DNA of 64,000 bases from JBGQAS01 sp963699305. Its GTDB lineage: Bacteria; Chloroflexota; Anaerolineae; Anaerolineales; Anaerolineaceae. Under the pieces are notes generated by a model. It was given only the letters and a program-made list of their open reading frames with translations. It searched no databases and was not told the origin of the DNA. Positions 1-9,025 of this stretch are shown in pieces. Both the position numbers and the translations under genes were made by a program. Position 1 is the stretch's first letter, and every line of letters begins with the position of its first letter. The DNA is taken from positions 1,426,001-1,490,000 of the forward strand of contig OY969431.1 of NCBI GenBank assembly GCA_963699305.1. The letters run 5' to 3'.

Positions 1-100
1 GGTGATATTTGAATGACAAGTAATAACCAAAGTAAATATCATTTTTAGCGTTTGTCTTGTAAGAAATCATTAGATTCATCATTAACCACTTGAAGGAGTT

Positions 101-556
101 ATGGAAACCAAATTAATTTCAAACGATCAACATAATAGCCAAGGTCTTGATCTTGATGATGTGATGCAAGAAAGCCCCAGGAAGCGAGTGCTGATCATTG
201 ATGACGAAATTGAGAGTACAACTTTAATGAAATTGGTTCTCATGAGTGCCGGTCTGGATGTCGTTGGTGCTGCGAGCGGTGAGGAGTCCATGGGTAAAGC
301 CAGTGAAATTAAACCAGATGTCATCCTCTTGGATCTTATGATGCCCTCCATGGATGGGTGGCAAACCTTTGAGAACTTACGGAAGATTACAGATGCTCCG
401 ATCGTTTTCGTTTCTGCAAAGACCGACAAATTTGATATCGTTCGCGGTTTGGAACTTGGTGCCGATGATTATGTAACAAAACCTTTCCACCCTTCCGAAT
501 TGATTGCGAGGGTACAAAAGGTAATTAATCGTTCAATAAATGTAAGCTCACATTAA
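101..556 (+). CDS. Single-domain response regulator (REC)
   Basis: This 151-residue protein is a receiver domain with a roughly 28-residue polar N-terminal extension and no output domain. The acidic pair D34/D35, the phospho-acceptor D78 at the end of a VILLD strand, the switch residue S105 and K127 in a VTKPF motif are all in place, so it should accept phosphate from a histidine kinase. An AAGGAG-like ribosome site ends just before the ATG. No kinase or output partner lies beside it, and the following gene is separated by a terminator, so it appears monocistronic. It probably acts through protein-protein contact, as CheY/Spo0F-type regulators do; its target is unknown. Confidence 0.93.
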   Translation: METKLISNDQHNSQGLDLDDVMQESPRKRVLIIDDEIESTTLMKLVLMSAGLDVVGAASGEESMGKASEIKPDVILLDLMMPSMDGWQTFENLRKITDAPIVFVSAKTDKFDIVRGLELGADDYVTKPFHPSELIARVQKVINRSINVSSH

Positions 557-628
557 ATTGCCTATTCTTATTATAAGCTTTCGTTATTGAGAATAATCCT
601 ATAAGACCGTAGGTTTTTAAGAGGCTTA

Positions 629-662
629 TACATATACCAAGGAATGGTATGTGTTTCTTTTT
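629..662 (+). terminator. Rho-independent terminator after the response regulator
   Basis: An inverted repeat (ACATATACCA, a short AGGAA loop, then TGGTATGTGT) with one G-T wobble-type position is followed by a T-rich tract. It lies between the response regulator and the next promoter, so it should end the regulator transcript. Confidence 0.65.
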
Positions 663-679
663 AATCGCAAGAATCTCTG

Positions 680-708
680 TTGTATATTGCGCAACTGAAT
701 TGTATAAT
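680..708 (+). promoter_or_regulatory. Sigma-70-type promoter for the YhhN gene and possibly the operon
   Basis: A TTGTAT -35 hexamer at 680-685 and a perfect TATAAT -10 hexamer at 703-708 are separated by exactly 17 bases. The expected start site is about 20 bases before the ATG at 735. It may also drive the transporter and catabolic genes downstream, because no terminator is seen between them. Confidence 0.6.
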
Positions 709-734
709 ATGCAATATCATTTCACGGAGAATTT

Positions 735-1418
735 ATGTTTTATCATTTACTCCCCTTGCCCTTAAGCATTCTGTTGATAATCCTTTACATGATCGCGCGT
801 AATAAAAATGATCTCAAGAGAACCGCAATCATCCAGCCTGTGGCTACCCTAGTTGCAATAATCATCGCGGTCCTGAGCTTCCTTAGTCCATACGTCAACA
901 CGGATTATACAGTCTGGATCCTGGTTGGCATGGGGTTGTGCTTGCTCGCAGATATTTTCAATATTGACATGACCAAAGATATGGTATTGTATGCTGCAAT
1001 TGCAGTTTTTATCCTGGCATACATGGAATATGCCTTCATATATACAAAGTTTGGTGGCTTTCATCCTCAAGATATCGTCGTGGGCGTGGTCTTCCTGGGT
1101 ATTTACATTTTCTTGATGGCTTATTACTGGCGAGGATTAGGAAAATTTAGAATTCCCATATTGATTTATGGTTTGTTCATGCCTTTTATGGTAACCCGGG
1201 CGATTTCAACAATTTTTAGCACCACATTTTCAATCGTTTCATCCATCATGGTTGCTATTGGCAGCATCCTGCTCTTTCTTGGAGATATCGAATATGGTAT
1301 CCATCGTTTCCGACATCCTTTGAAATTCTTTTTTGGTCCGATTTGTTATGAAGGTGGGCAATTATTGATTGCATTAAGTTGTTCATATTTTTCGCTCACG
1401 GTACTTCATGGAGGATAA
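735..1418 (+). CDS. YhhN/TMEM86-family membrane protein (lysoplasmalogenase-like)
   Basis: This 227-residue protein is almost entirely hydrophobic, with about seven to eight predicted membrane helices, as in the YhhN/TMEM86 family whose studied members hydrolyse the vinyl-ether bond of lysoplasmalogens. A GGAG ribosome site precedes the ATG. Its last codons overlap the ribosome site of the transporter gene, whose ATG starts two bases after its stop codon, so the two are probably cotranscribed. A link between a lipid enzyme and the sugar genes behind it is not obvious, and the pairing may be accidental. Plasmalogens occur in many anaerobes, which would fit the family function; enzyme activity here is inferred. 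Confidence 0.75.
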   Translation: MFYHLLPLPLSILLIILYMIARNKNDLKRTAIIQPVATLVAIIIAVLSFLSPYVNTDYTVWILVGMGLCLLADIFNIDMTKDMVLYAAIAVFILAYMEYAFIYTKFGGFHPQDIVVGVVFLGIYIFLMAYYWRGLGKFRIPILIYGLFMPFMVTRAISTIFSTTFSIVSSIMVAIGSILLFLGDIEYGIHRFRHPLKFFFGPICYEGGQLLIALSCSYFSLTVLHGG

Positions 1419-1419
1419 C

Positions 1420-2766
1420 ATGACACAAAAAGTTGGCTTGAAACAAAAGTTGGGATTTGGCGCTGGTGAGTTTGCCAGCAGTATTTTCTTCACCGTTACA
1501 TCATTCTGGTTAATGAATTTCCTCACGGATAATGTAGGGTTGGCTGCAGGTTTAGCCGGATCGGCATTATTGATCGGTAAAATATGGGATTCAGTCATCG
1601 ACCCTTTCATCGGTTACGTCTCAGACCGTACAAAAACCCGCTGGGGTAGACGGCGTCCGTATTTCCTCTATTTTGCAATCCCTGTGGGTGTCGCGTTCGT
1701 CTTCATGTTCAAGAATCCTCATATTGCCAGCCAACCGGGCAAATTCTGGTGGGCTCTGTTAATGTACATGTTTTTTAGCATGGTGTATTCCTTCACAAAC
1801 ATCCCATACAATGCCCTGCTGCCCGAGATTTCCAAGGATTACGATGAGCGAACGAACATCGTTGGTTATAAGATGGTTTTTGCGGTTATTGGCACCTTGG
1901 TCGGTGCAGGCGCGGCAGTGCCCCTGATGAGCCTGTTCAAGGACAAAGACACCGGGTTTGTTGGCATGTCAGCCATTTTTGGCTTCCTAGCTGTTATTTC
2001 CATCCTGATGCCCTTTTTCACAATTAAAGAAAAGCCTGTCCCGGCAAACTTAAAGAACGAAAACCCCTTGAGATCAATGAAGGATGTCTTCAGCAATGTT
2101 CCATTCTTGCTAATCCTTGGAGCATGGATCACCAATACCACCGGTGTGGCTATCATTGAAACGATGCTGATTTATTACTACAAGTACGTTTTCAACGCCG
2201 AAAGCTCAGTGACGCTTGCATTACTTATCCTCCTGGTCGTGACAATGGGTTTTATCCCAATTTGGGTCAAACTTTCCAATCGGCTTGGAAAACGGTGGGC
2301 GTATATCCTTGGTATGAGCATTACAACACTCTCTGTGGTGGTTTTTGCGCTTGTCGGCCATTTAATAGGAGAATGGTGGGCACTTGGCATCATGATCGTG
2401 GCTGGCATCGGTTTTTCCTCTCATTATGTCATGCCACAATCCATTGTTCCGGACAGCATTGAGTACGGATATTCGAAAACCGGTATCCGCCGCGAGGGTT
2501 TTTATTACAGTTTCTGGACATTCTTTATTTCCGTCGGTGGAGCTCTGGCAGGATTCGTGGTAGGGAGTGGATTGGAAATTTCAGGTTATGTCCCCAATAT
2601 TGCTCAGACAGCTTCAGCGCTGTTGGGGATTCGGGTTTTAATTGGATTCATTCCAGCGGTTCTGTTCATCCTCGGGAATATCTGCCTGGCTTTTTACCCA
2701 ATTTCCAAAAAACGCTACGAGGAGATACAAGCCAGTATAAAGGTGATGGAGAAGAAGATTGGCTGA
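1420..2766 (+). CDS. GPH-family sugar:cation symporter (MFS)
   Basis: This roughly 448-residue inner-membrane carrier has about twelve helices and the hallmark of the glycoside-pentoside-hexuronide family near residues 57-80: D57 and D61 in the second helix, then a cytoplasmic SDRTKTRWGRRRP loop. Family members import glycosides, pentosides or uronides with a cation. I chose the ATG at 1420 rather than the one at 1408 because a GGAGGA ribosome site at 1410-1415 is correctly spaced for it. Its 3' end overlaps the IclR gene by eight bases. As the only transporter in the operon it should import the substrate handled by the enzymes downstream; the substrate cannot be read from sequence. Confidence 0.9.
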   Translation: MTQKVGLKQKLGFGAGEFASSIFFTVTSFWLMNFLTDNVGLAAGLAGSALLIGKIWDSVIDPFIGYVSDRTKTRWGRRRPYFLYFAIPVGVAFVFMFKNPHIASQPGKFWWALLMYMFFSMVYSFTNIPYNALLPEISKDYDERTNIVGYKMVFAVIGTLVGAGAAVPLMSLFKDKDTGFVGMSAIFGFLAVISILMPFFTIKEKPVPANLKNENPLRSMKDVFSNVPFLLILGAWITNTTGVAIIETMLIYYYKYVFNAESSVTLALLILLVVTMGFIPIWVKLSNRLGKRWAYILGMSITTLSVVVFALVGHLIGEWWALGIMIVAGIGFSSHYVMPQSIVPDSIEYGYSKTGIRREGFYYSFWTFFISVGGALAGFVVGSGLEISGYVPNIAQTASALLGIRVLIGFIPAVLFILGNICLAFYPISKKRYEEIQASIKVMEKKIG

Positions 2767-3523
2767 GATCCAATCCCTGGCGCGCGGGTTGAAGATCCTT
2801 ATTTCACTCGGGCAATCATTGGATGGTATCAGCATCACGGATTTAGCTGCAGCATTACAAGTGGATAAGGGTACAGCTTCCCGCTTAGCCCAAACACTTG
2901 CCACTTATGGATTCGCTGAACAGGATAATGAGACCCGCCGCTACCATCTTGGTTCCACTATCCTCGCGCTAAGTAGGATGGTTCTCGCAAGCAATTCACT
3001 GCGCGAATCCGCCAAACCCTATTTACAGGAATGTGTTCGTGTTTCCGGTGAATGTGCCCATCTTGGGATTCCTTGCAAGGATGGGGTCTTGTATATCGAC
3101 CAGGTGGAATCCTCCCTCTCGCTGAGGGTCAATACGGAGATCGGTCATGTCGGACCGCTTCATGCAACTGCGCTTGGCAAAGTATTGCTTGCTTTCACAG
3201 ATATCCATATTCCCGATCCACAAAAAATATTTACTAAAAAAACCATTACAAATGAGAAGAAATTACAAATTGAACTGGCTCGCATTCGCGATCAAGGATT
3301 TGCCTTTGATTTCGAAGAGTACAACTACGGTGTGAATTGCATTGCTGTTCCGATTTTCGACTATAGGGAAAAAGTGATTGGTGCCATTGGAATTTCGGGA
3401 CCTGCCACCAGGTTAACTCCAGAAAAATTGCATGGTTTTTCGAATGAAATGATCAACATCGGAAGACAACTTTCCGATAAAATGCGCTTTAAAAGGGAGG
3501 AAAAGAATGTCCGCAGCGAATGA
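2759..3523 (+). CDS. IclR-family transcriptional regulator
   Basis: The 254-residue protein has an N-terminal winged helix-turn-helix (about residues 5-70, recognition region ITDLAAALQVDKGTASRL) followed by the IclR effector-binding domain to about residue 245. The start codon is TTG at 2759, inside the end of the transporter gene, with GGAG at 2748-2751; translation is therefore probably coupled. IclR proteins usually bind a small catabolic intermediate and control the adjacent operon. It lies between the transporter and the enzymes, so it most likely senses the substrate or an intermediate of this pathway. Its stop codon lies 17 bases past the start of the next gene. Confidence 0.92.
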   Translation: MAEIQSLARGLKILISLGQSLDGISITDLAAALQVDKGTASRLAQTLATYGFAEQDNETRRYHLGSTILALSRMVLASNSLRESAKPYLQECVRVSGECAHLGIPCKDGVLYIDQVESSLSLRVNTEIGHVGPLHATALGKVLLAFTDIHIPDPQKIFTKKTITNEKKLQIELARIRDQGFAFDFEEYNYGVNCIAVPIFDYREKVIGAIGISGPATRLTPEKLHGFSNEMINIGRQLSDKMRFKREEKNVRSE

Positions 3524-5391
3524 AATTTACCAACAACGATTGCAGCGTGCACGGACCATATCGGCTTCGGGTGGGTTACCTTCAGCCATTTCGAAAGGCA
3601 GCATTCCCATTCATATCGATGTGACAGTCTCAGAAGCCTTGCTGCTTGGTTTATTAATGCAAGATGTAAGAGTTTTCTTTACCGTATTGGGACATGGTTC
3701 CACAGAGATCGGGGAAGTTTTACGCATTTACCATGAAGCAGGATTGATCAAGGTATTGGGTGTGCATAATGAGATAGAAGCGTCTCATGCTGCCACCGCT
3801 TTGCGTTGGGTAACGGGTGAAAAAGCAGCCGTGGTCACTTCCATTGGACCCGGCGCGTTGCAAGCACTTGCTGCTTCGATCGTACCTGCCTCGGATGGGA
3901 TTGGCACATGGTACCTCTTTGGCGACGAAACCACCGAGGATGAAGGTTTTAACATGCAACAGATTCCAAAACATGAACAATCGCTCTTTTTACAGCTCGG
4001 TTCGATCATGGGAAGAGCCTACAACCTGCATACTCCGAAAGCCATAACCACAGCCTTGGAACGTGGCTTGGTTACAACCGGACATCCTTATCGTCCGGGT
4101 CCATTCTTTTTATTGCTTCCGATGAATGTTCAACCTACCCTAATCCCGGGTTTTAATCTTGCAGAAATCCCGAGCGGAGAATTGCCCTGCTTGGGCGTTG
4201 CAACATCAGATTATGAGAAAGCTGTCGATTGGATACTATCAGCAAAGCGGGTGTTGGTCAAAATTGGTGGCGGAGCGCGAAAAGCGGGGGCACAAATTTC
4301 TGAATTCCTTCAGCTTGCTGATGGAGTAGCTGTCTGGACACCGATGGCTAGCGGTGTACTACCGTATAGTGATCCTCGCAACATGAGTGTGGGAGGTTCA
4401 AAAGGTTCTCTGTGTGGCAACTACGCCATGGAAAATGCCGACCTTCTGATCGTTGTAGGAAGCCGCGCGGTTTGTCAATCCGACTGTTCTAGAACGGGAT
4501 ATCCACGCGTGGAACATGTGATTAACATCAATACGGATTTCGATACTGCGATGCACTATCGAAAAACCCTGGCGATGGTTGGAGATGCTGCCGCCACATT
4601 TAACCAAGCTCAACGTAAACTTCCAACAACGGTTGAAAAAAAATCCAAGGAAATCATCGGTCTGGTTGGCAGATTGCGAAATCAAGCGCAAGGAATGGGA
4701 GACCTTCAAACAAGAGCGGTATGACCATCAGGTCCTGCATGATGATTTTTGGAGAAAGAACGTTCTTACCCAGCCAGCTGCCATCAAAGCTGCAACTGAT
4801 TGGGCGCGCTGTAATGGGATTGTTACTTTCTTTGATGCAGGTGATGTCCAGGCAAATGGTTTTCAGATTATCGAGGATGAAAAACTTGGCCTCACTTTTA
4901 CGGAAACGGGAGCCAGTTATATGGGATTTGCCTGTTCGGCGTTACTTGCATCTGCAGCGACAACACCATTTTATTCCCTGGCTATCACCGGGGATGGTTC
5001 ATTCCTGATGAATCCACAGATCCTGATCGATGGTGCGGAGTATGGGGTGCATGGTTGCATCCTGCTGCTTGATAATAACAGGATGGGTGCCATTTCCGGG
5101 TTGCAGAAAGCACAGTATGGTTATGAATTTGCCACCCGCCATTCCAAACCCATCGATTACCTGACACTGGCATCCAGTATCCCGGGAGTGTTGGCGCTGG
5201 AATGCCGGCCTTCCATGAAAGCACTACAGACTGCACTTCAAAAAGCCCATCGCCATTCGGGTCTCTCATTCATCCATGTACCGGTCTATTATGGAGACGA
5301 TGCATTGGGCGGAATGGGTGTATTTGGACGTTGGAATGTTGGAGTCTGGTCAGAAGAAACGCAAGCATTGCGTCATCAGATTGGATTATAG
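3507..5391 (+). CDS. IolD-like ThDP-dependent enzyme (frameshifted near 4692)
   Basis: Two reading frames together encode one ThDP enzyme of about 627 residues. The first (3507-4724) has the PYR and central domains, including E89 in a GVHNEIEAS motif that matches the cofactor-activating glutamate. The second (in frame to 5391) has the PP domain with a GDGSF motif and the NN pair about 28 residues later that bind ThDP-Mg. The sequence most resembles IolD, the hydrolase that opens trihydroxycyclohexanedione in inositol breakdown, but IolE, IolB and IolC are absent, so the substrate is probably different. Frame changes by one base at an AAGGAATGG site (4691-4699); removing one G restores a continuous protein. 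The C-terminal half has no good start of its own, which argues against two subunits. Confidence 0.8.
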
Positions 5392-5401
5392 GAAAATATC
5401 C

Positions 5402-6238
5402 ATGCCAATCAAAGAAATAGAATTAACAAGATTGAATGAAATTCCGCGGAAATTGCGAGTGGACAGTCTGAAATTGATTCATCAACGCAGCGCCGGTCAC
5501 CCTGGAGGAGCTCTTTCATCAGCGGAGATCTTGGCAGTGTTATATTTCCACACACTCCGAATCGATCCACAATTTCCTTCAGATCCAAAAAGGGATCGTT
5601 TTATCCTCAGCAAAGGGCATGCTTCAGCGCTGTTGTACGCAGCATTAAGTTTGCGTGGATTTTTCCCTCATGCAGAGCTCGACACGTGGGGTGAAGTTAC
5701 TTGCAAACACCAAGGGCACCCCGATCGCCTGAAAACACCCGGCGTGGATATGACATCCGGTATTCTCGGGCACGGTATTGCCATAGCATGCGGTCTGGCA
5801 TTGGCTGCGTGGCAGAAAAGTTTGGATTACCACACATATACACTTCTCGGTGATGGTGAATGCCAGGGAGGAATTGTTTGGGAAGGAATCAACACTGCCG
5901 CAAAATTCAAACTGGATAATATGACCGCCATCGTGGATTGCAACAATGTCCAATTGGATGGATGCGTCAATGAGGTCATGCCCATGGAACCTTTTGCAGA
6001 AAAATGGAAATCGTTCAACTGGAATGTGATTGAAATCGATGGGCATAATGTCGAAGCGATCATCAATGCCCTGGAAAAGGCACACAACACAAAGGGCATC
6101 CCCACAGTAATCCTTGCCAGGACTATCAAAGGCAAAGGCGTTTCATTCATGGAGGGGAAATCTTACTGGCATGGCAACGTCCCGAATACCGATCAACTCC
6201 ATCAAGCCTTGAAAGAGCTTGGCGAGGAGGTGAAGTGA
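5402..6238 (+). CDS. Transketolase, N-terminal (ThDP-binding) subunit
   Basis: This is the first half of a split transketolase, 278 residues. GHPGG at 32-36, a SKGHASALL motif and the ThDP motif GDG (149-151) with N180/N181 mark the cofactor-binding PP domain. The ATG at 5402 is preferred to upstream in-frame starts because AGGA overlaps the preceding stop codon at a suitable distance and conserved sequence begins only after it. Transketolases move a two-carbon ketol unit from a ketose to an aldose. The split form is common in bacteria that use it for special sugars, including the apulose and sulfofructose pathways. It forms a heterodimer with the next gene product. Confidence 0.93.
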   Translation: MPIKEIELTRLNEIPRKLRVDSLKLIHQRSAGHPGGALSSAEILAVLYFHTLRIDPQFPSDPKRDRFILSKGHASALLYAALSLRGFFPHAELDTWGEVTCKHQGHPDRLKTPGVDMTSGILGHGIAIACGLALAAWQKSLDYHTYTLLGDGECQGGIVWEGINTAAKFKLDNMTAIVDCNNVQLDGCVNEVMPMEPFAEKWKSFNWNVIEIDGHNVEAIINALEKAHNTKGIPTVILARTIKGKGVSFMEGKSYWHGNVPNTDQLHQALKELGEEVK

Positions 6239-7182
6239 TGCCGGATATATCCATGCGTGAGAGTTATGGTCGTGCCCTGGCTGAATATGGAAACGTTAAT
6301 CCAATGGTGGTAGCTTTGGATGTCGATACTTCCTGTTCGACATTATCCGCTCATTTTGCTGAAAAGTTTTCCGACCGATTTTATAACATCGGCATTGCTG
6401 AACCCTGCATGGTGGATGTCGCAGCCGGGTTGGCGTTGGGCGGATTGATACCGTTCATCAATGGCTTTGCCTGCCTGCTCGCCTTGCGCGCCCTGGAACA
6501 GATCCGGACCTGCGTATGCTATGCCCGAACGAACGTAAAAATTGCTGCAAGCTATGCAGGGCTATCCGATTTCAAGGATGGTCCGACGCACTATTCAATG
6601 TCGGACATTGCCAACTTACGCGCGCTTCCGGAGATGACCGTGATTGTACCTGCTGACGCGGCAGAAGCTGCAGCGTGGGTTCCGATCATTGCGGAATATG
6701 ATGGACCAGTGTACCTGCGGATCAGCAGGGCAGCCGCCCTGCCCGTTTCTCAACCCAACGAAAAATTGGAAATTGGTAAAGGAATAATCCGTTGCTCAGG
6801 CAACGACATTTCCATCATTACCACTGGAACAATGACTGGAAGGTGCATGCAGGCGGCAGAGATATTGAACGCCAAAAGCATTTTCCCACGCGTGATTGAG
6901 CTGCACACCATCAAGCCGCTGGATACGGAATTAATCGTTAAGGCAGCAGCGGAAACTCACGCCATCCTGACCGTGGAAGAACACAGCATTATTGGAGGGC
7001 TAGGAAGTGCTGTTTCGGAAGTCATAGTTGAAAACCTGCCTGTAAAAATGAAACGGTTGGGCATCAAGGATAGATTCTCCCCGACAGGGCGCGATCCAGA
7101 ATCGCTGCTTGATGCGGTAGGTCTTTCAATTGAAGAAATTGTTCGAGCAACAAAATGCTTGATTGAAGGAGAAAAGAGATGA
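6238..7182 (+). CDS. Transketolase, C-terminal (PYR and transketolase-C) subunit
   Basis: The 314-residue protein supplies the pyrimidine-binding domain, with catalytic E55 in an NIGIAEPCMVD motif, and the C-terminal domain (about 190-310) that closes the heterotetramer. The ATG at 6238 shares its A with the TGA of the N-terminal subunit and has GGAGG seven bases before it, so it is chosen over the GTG at 6235. The two subunits are therefore translationally coupled, which suits a 1:1 complex. Together with the isomerase that follows it suggests cleavage of a ketose (or ketose phosphate) in this operon rather than only housekeeping pentose-phosphate work. Confidence 0.93.
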   Translation: MPDISMRESYGRALAEYGNVNPMVVALDVDTSCSTLSAHFAEKFSDRFYNIGIAEPCMVDVAAGLALGGLIPFINGFACLLALRALEQIRTCVCYARTNVKIAASYAGLSDFKDGPTHYSMSDIANLRALPEMTVIVPADAAEAAAWVPIIAEYDGPVYLRISRAAALPVSQPNEKLEIGKGIIRCSGNDISIITTGTMTGRCMQAAEILNAKSIFPRVIELHTIKPLDTELIVKAAAETHAILTVEEHSIIGGLGSAVSEVIVENLPVKMKRLGIKDRFSPTGRDPESLLDAVGLSIEEIVRATKCLIEGEKR

Positions 7183-7808
7183 AAATCGCCGTACTAAATG
7201 AAACCAGCGCAGCAGACCGGAATACGGATATTTTAAAATCGCTGGAAGGGCACGGGCATGAGGTCATCAACGCTGGTATGTCCAAAAACGCCACACCTCC
7301 CGAATTGACCTACATACATACGGGTTTTATGGCAGCCTTACTCCTTCATCTGAAAAGTGTTGATTTTGTTGTAGGCGGATGCGGCACTGGTCAGGGATTC
7401 CTCAATTCGGTGATGCAATATCCCGGAGTAATTTGCGGGCATATCATCACCCCGTTGGATGGATGGCTTTTCACCCAGATCAATGGCGGCAATTGCATCT
7501 CGTTGATGCTGAACCAGGGTTATGGTTGGGCGGCAAATGAAAATTTACGCATGATCTTCGATCAAATCTTCAGCGTGAAACCTGGTTGCGGTTACCCGCC
7601 GCATCGAGCTGAGTCCCAGCACCAATCCCGGACCATCCTTAGCGCCATTTCATTAACCGTACATAAATCTTTTCATGAGATTGTTACCAATCTACCGGAT
7701 GAAGTTGTAAGACCTTCATTGACATATCCCGGATTCATGGGACTCTTGGAAAATGGTTCATTCACGGATGCGGCACTATCCAAAATCCTTCACTCTCGCG
7801 TGGCATAA
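7179..7808 (+). CDS. RpiB/LacAB-family sugar isomerase
   Basis: The 209-residue protein has the RpiB/LacAB fold: an N-terminal IAVLNETS-type strand and a nucleophile loop with C68 in a GGCGTGQG motif, matching the catalytic cysteine of E. coli RpiB. It is longer than RpiB (about 150 residues) because of a C-terminal extension after residue 150, and the residues around the phosphate-binding site differ from standard RpiB, so the substrate may not be ribose 5-phosphate. Relatives with special substrates exist in erythritol and sulfoquinovose breakdown. It overlaps the transketolase gene by four bases. I expect it to interconvert the aldose and ketose forms of an operon intermediate. Confidence 0.85.
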   Translation: MKIAVLNETSAADRNTDILKSLEGHGHEVINAGMSKNATPPELTYIHTGFMAALLLHLKSVDFVVGGCGTGQGFLNSVMQYPGVICGHIITPLDGWLFTQINGGNCISLMLNQGYGWAANENLRMIFDQIFSVKPGCGYPPHRAESQHQSRTILSAISLTVHKSFHEIVTNLPDEVVRPSLTYPGFMGLLENGSFTDAALSKILHSRVA

Positions 7809-7817
7809 GGAGAATAA

Positions 7818-8888
7818 ATGAGACCAATCAATGTGGCAATAGTAGGATGCGGAAGAATTTCGGATTTACATGAATTGGGGTATCGTGGTCGCAAGGACGC
7901 CAGGATCCTTGCCGTTTGCGATGTCAAACGATCCAATGGGATCGAAAAAGCAAAAGCCTGGGGAGTCTCACGAATTTATACCGATTATCAAGACGTGTTG
8001 GATGACCCGGAAATCGATATGGTTGAGTTGCTTGTCCCGCATCATTTGCACTGCAAAATGACTGTTCAGGCGTGTGAAGCGAAAAAGCACGTTTCCGTCC
8101 AAAAACCAATGGCGCTCAACGCTGCTCAAGCAGACGAGATGATAGCAGCCGCCAAAAGAAACAATGTTCAACTAAGGGTGTATGAAACTTTTGTATTTTA
8201 TCCACCAGCGGTTAAGGCAAAGGAGTTAATTGACGAAGGTGCCATTGGCAGACCGCAGATGATCCGCGCCCATGTGAATACCGGAACACAAAGCACTGGC
8301 TGGAAGGTACCGCTTAATTCCTGGTTCTGGAGGTTTAATAATGAATTGAGTGGTGGAGGACCGCTCGTATTTGACCATGGATATCATCTTTTTTCGCTTA
8401 TCCATTTCTTGATGGGACAGGTGGAACGGGTCTACGCCTGGTTGGACCAATCCGAGTACGCACCCGGAGTCGCCATCGATGCCCCTGCCAATATCATGTT
8501 CCAATTTAAGGCACCCCGGAAGTATGGACAATTGGATTTTGAATACACACCCAAGATGAAGATTTTCTCCAAATATTACACCGACGACGATAGGATTGAG
8601 GTTATTGGTGACAAGGGTATCCTGTTCATTAACCGGTACACTGCCAAGACTGTTGATCTGCCTCCATTAATGCTTTTCAAGGATGGCAAAACCACAACCA
8701 TCCCTGTGAAGCGTGCGGAATGGGAGCACAGCTTTATCGATTGTACACGTCACTTTATTGATGTATTACAAAAAGGTGGTTCGCCTGTACTGGATGGTCC
8801 TACCGGAAAATCCGTCCTTCAATTTACCCTGGCTGCGTTACTCTCCTCAAAAGAAGGTCTTGAGATCCGTCCCGACGATGTGAAATAA
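7818..8888 (+). CDS. Gfo/Idh/MocA-family NAD(P)-dependent dehydrogenase
   Basis: The 356-residue protein starts with a Rossmann fold (GCGRIS at 10-15) and continues with the Gfo/Idh/MocA C-terminal substrate domain. The usual EKP motif is QKP here (95-97), and a DHGYH motif near residue 186 supplies the family's catalytic-site histidines. Such enzymes oxidise a hydroxyl of inositols, glucosides or aldoses to a ketone. AAGGAG precedes the ATG, nine bases after the isomerase stop. It is the last gene of the operon and the most likely first oxidation step. The exact substrate cannot be named. Confidence 0.9.
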   Translation: MRPINVAIVGCGRISDLHELGYRGRKDARILAVCDVKRSNGIEKAKAWGVSRIYTDYQDVLDDPEIDMVELLVPHHLHCKMTVQACEAKKHVSVQKPMALNAAQADEMIAAAKRNNVQLRVYETFVFYPPAVKAKELIDEGAIGRPQMIRAHVNTGTQSTGWKVPLNSWFWRFNNELSGGGPLVFDHGYHLFSLIHFLMGQVERVYAWLDQSEYAPGVAIDAPANIMFQFKAPRKYGQLDFEYTPKMKIFSKYYTDDDRIEVIGDKGILFINRYTAKTVDLPPLMLFKDGKTTTIPVKRAEWEHSFIDCTRHFIDVLQKGGSPVLDGPTGKSVLQFTLAALLSSKEGLEIRPDDVK

Positions 8889-8938
8889 CCTGCACATTAT
8901 CCATTTCTCTATAAATAAAACATTTGGAATTTATCGCT

Positions 8939-8967
8939 TTGTGCAAACCTGGTCTTTGATATACACT
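8939..8967 (+). promoter_or_regulatory. Possible promoter before the GNAT-like gene
   Basis: TTGTGC and TACACT hexamers are separated by 17 bases, about 60 bases before the ATG at 9026. The match to consensus is fair rather than strong. No terminator hairpin is visible in the 137 bases between the operon and this gene. Confidence 0.35.
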
Positions 8968-9025
8968 TAGAAAATCATCAAAAGCATATTGATCGATTTT
9001 TAAAAACCTTCACGGGAGACAACCG

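Noticed and set aside
4721..5008. Third open frame across the IolD-like gene.
   Set aside because: It is out of frame with both conserved halves of the ThDP enzyme and carries no domain pattern.
5276..5401. Upstream in-frame extension of the transketolase N subunit.
   Set aside because: It would overlap the conserved end of the IolD-like gene; the ATG at 5402 has a suitable ribosome site and family-typical start.
8889..9025. Terminator after the catabolic operon.
   Set aside because: No stem with a T-run can be drawn in this AT-rich gap.
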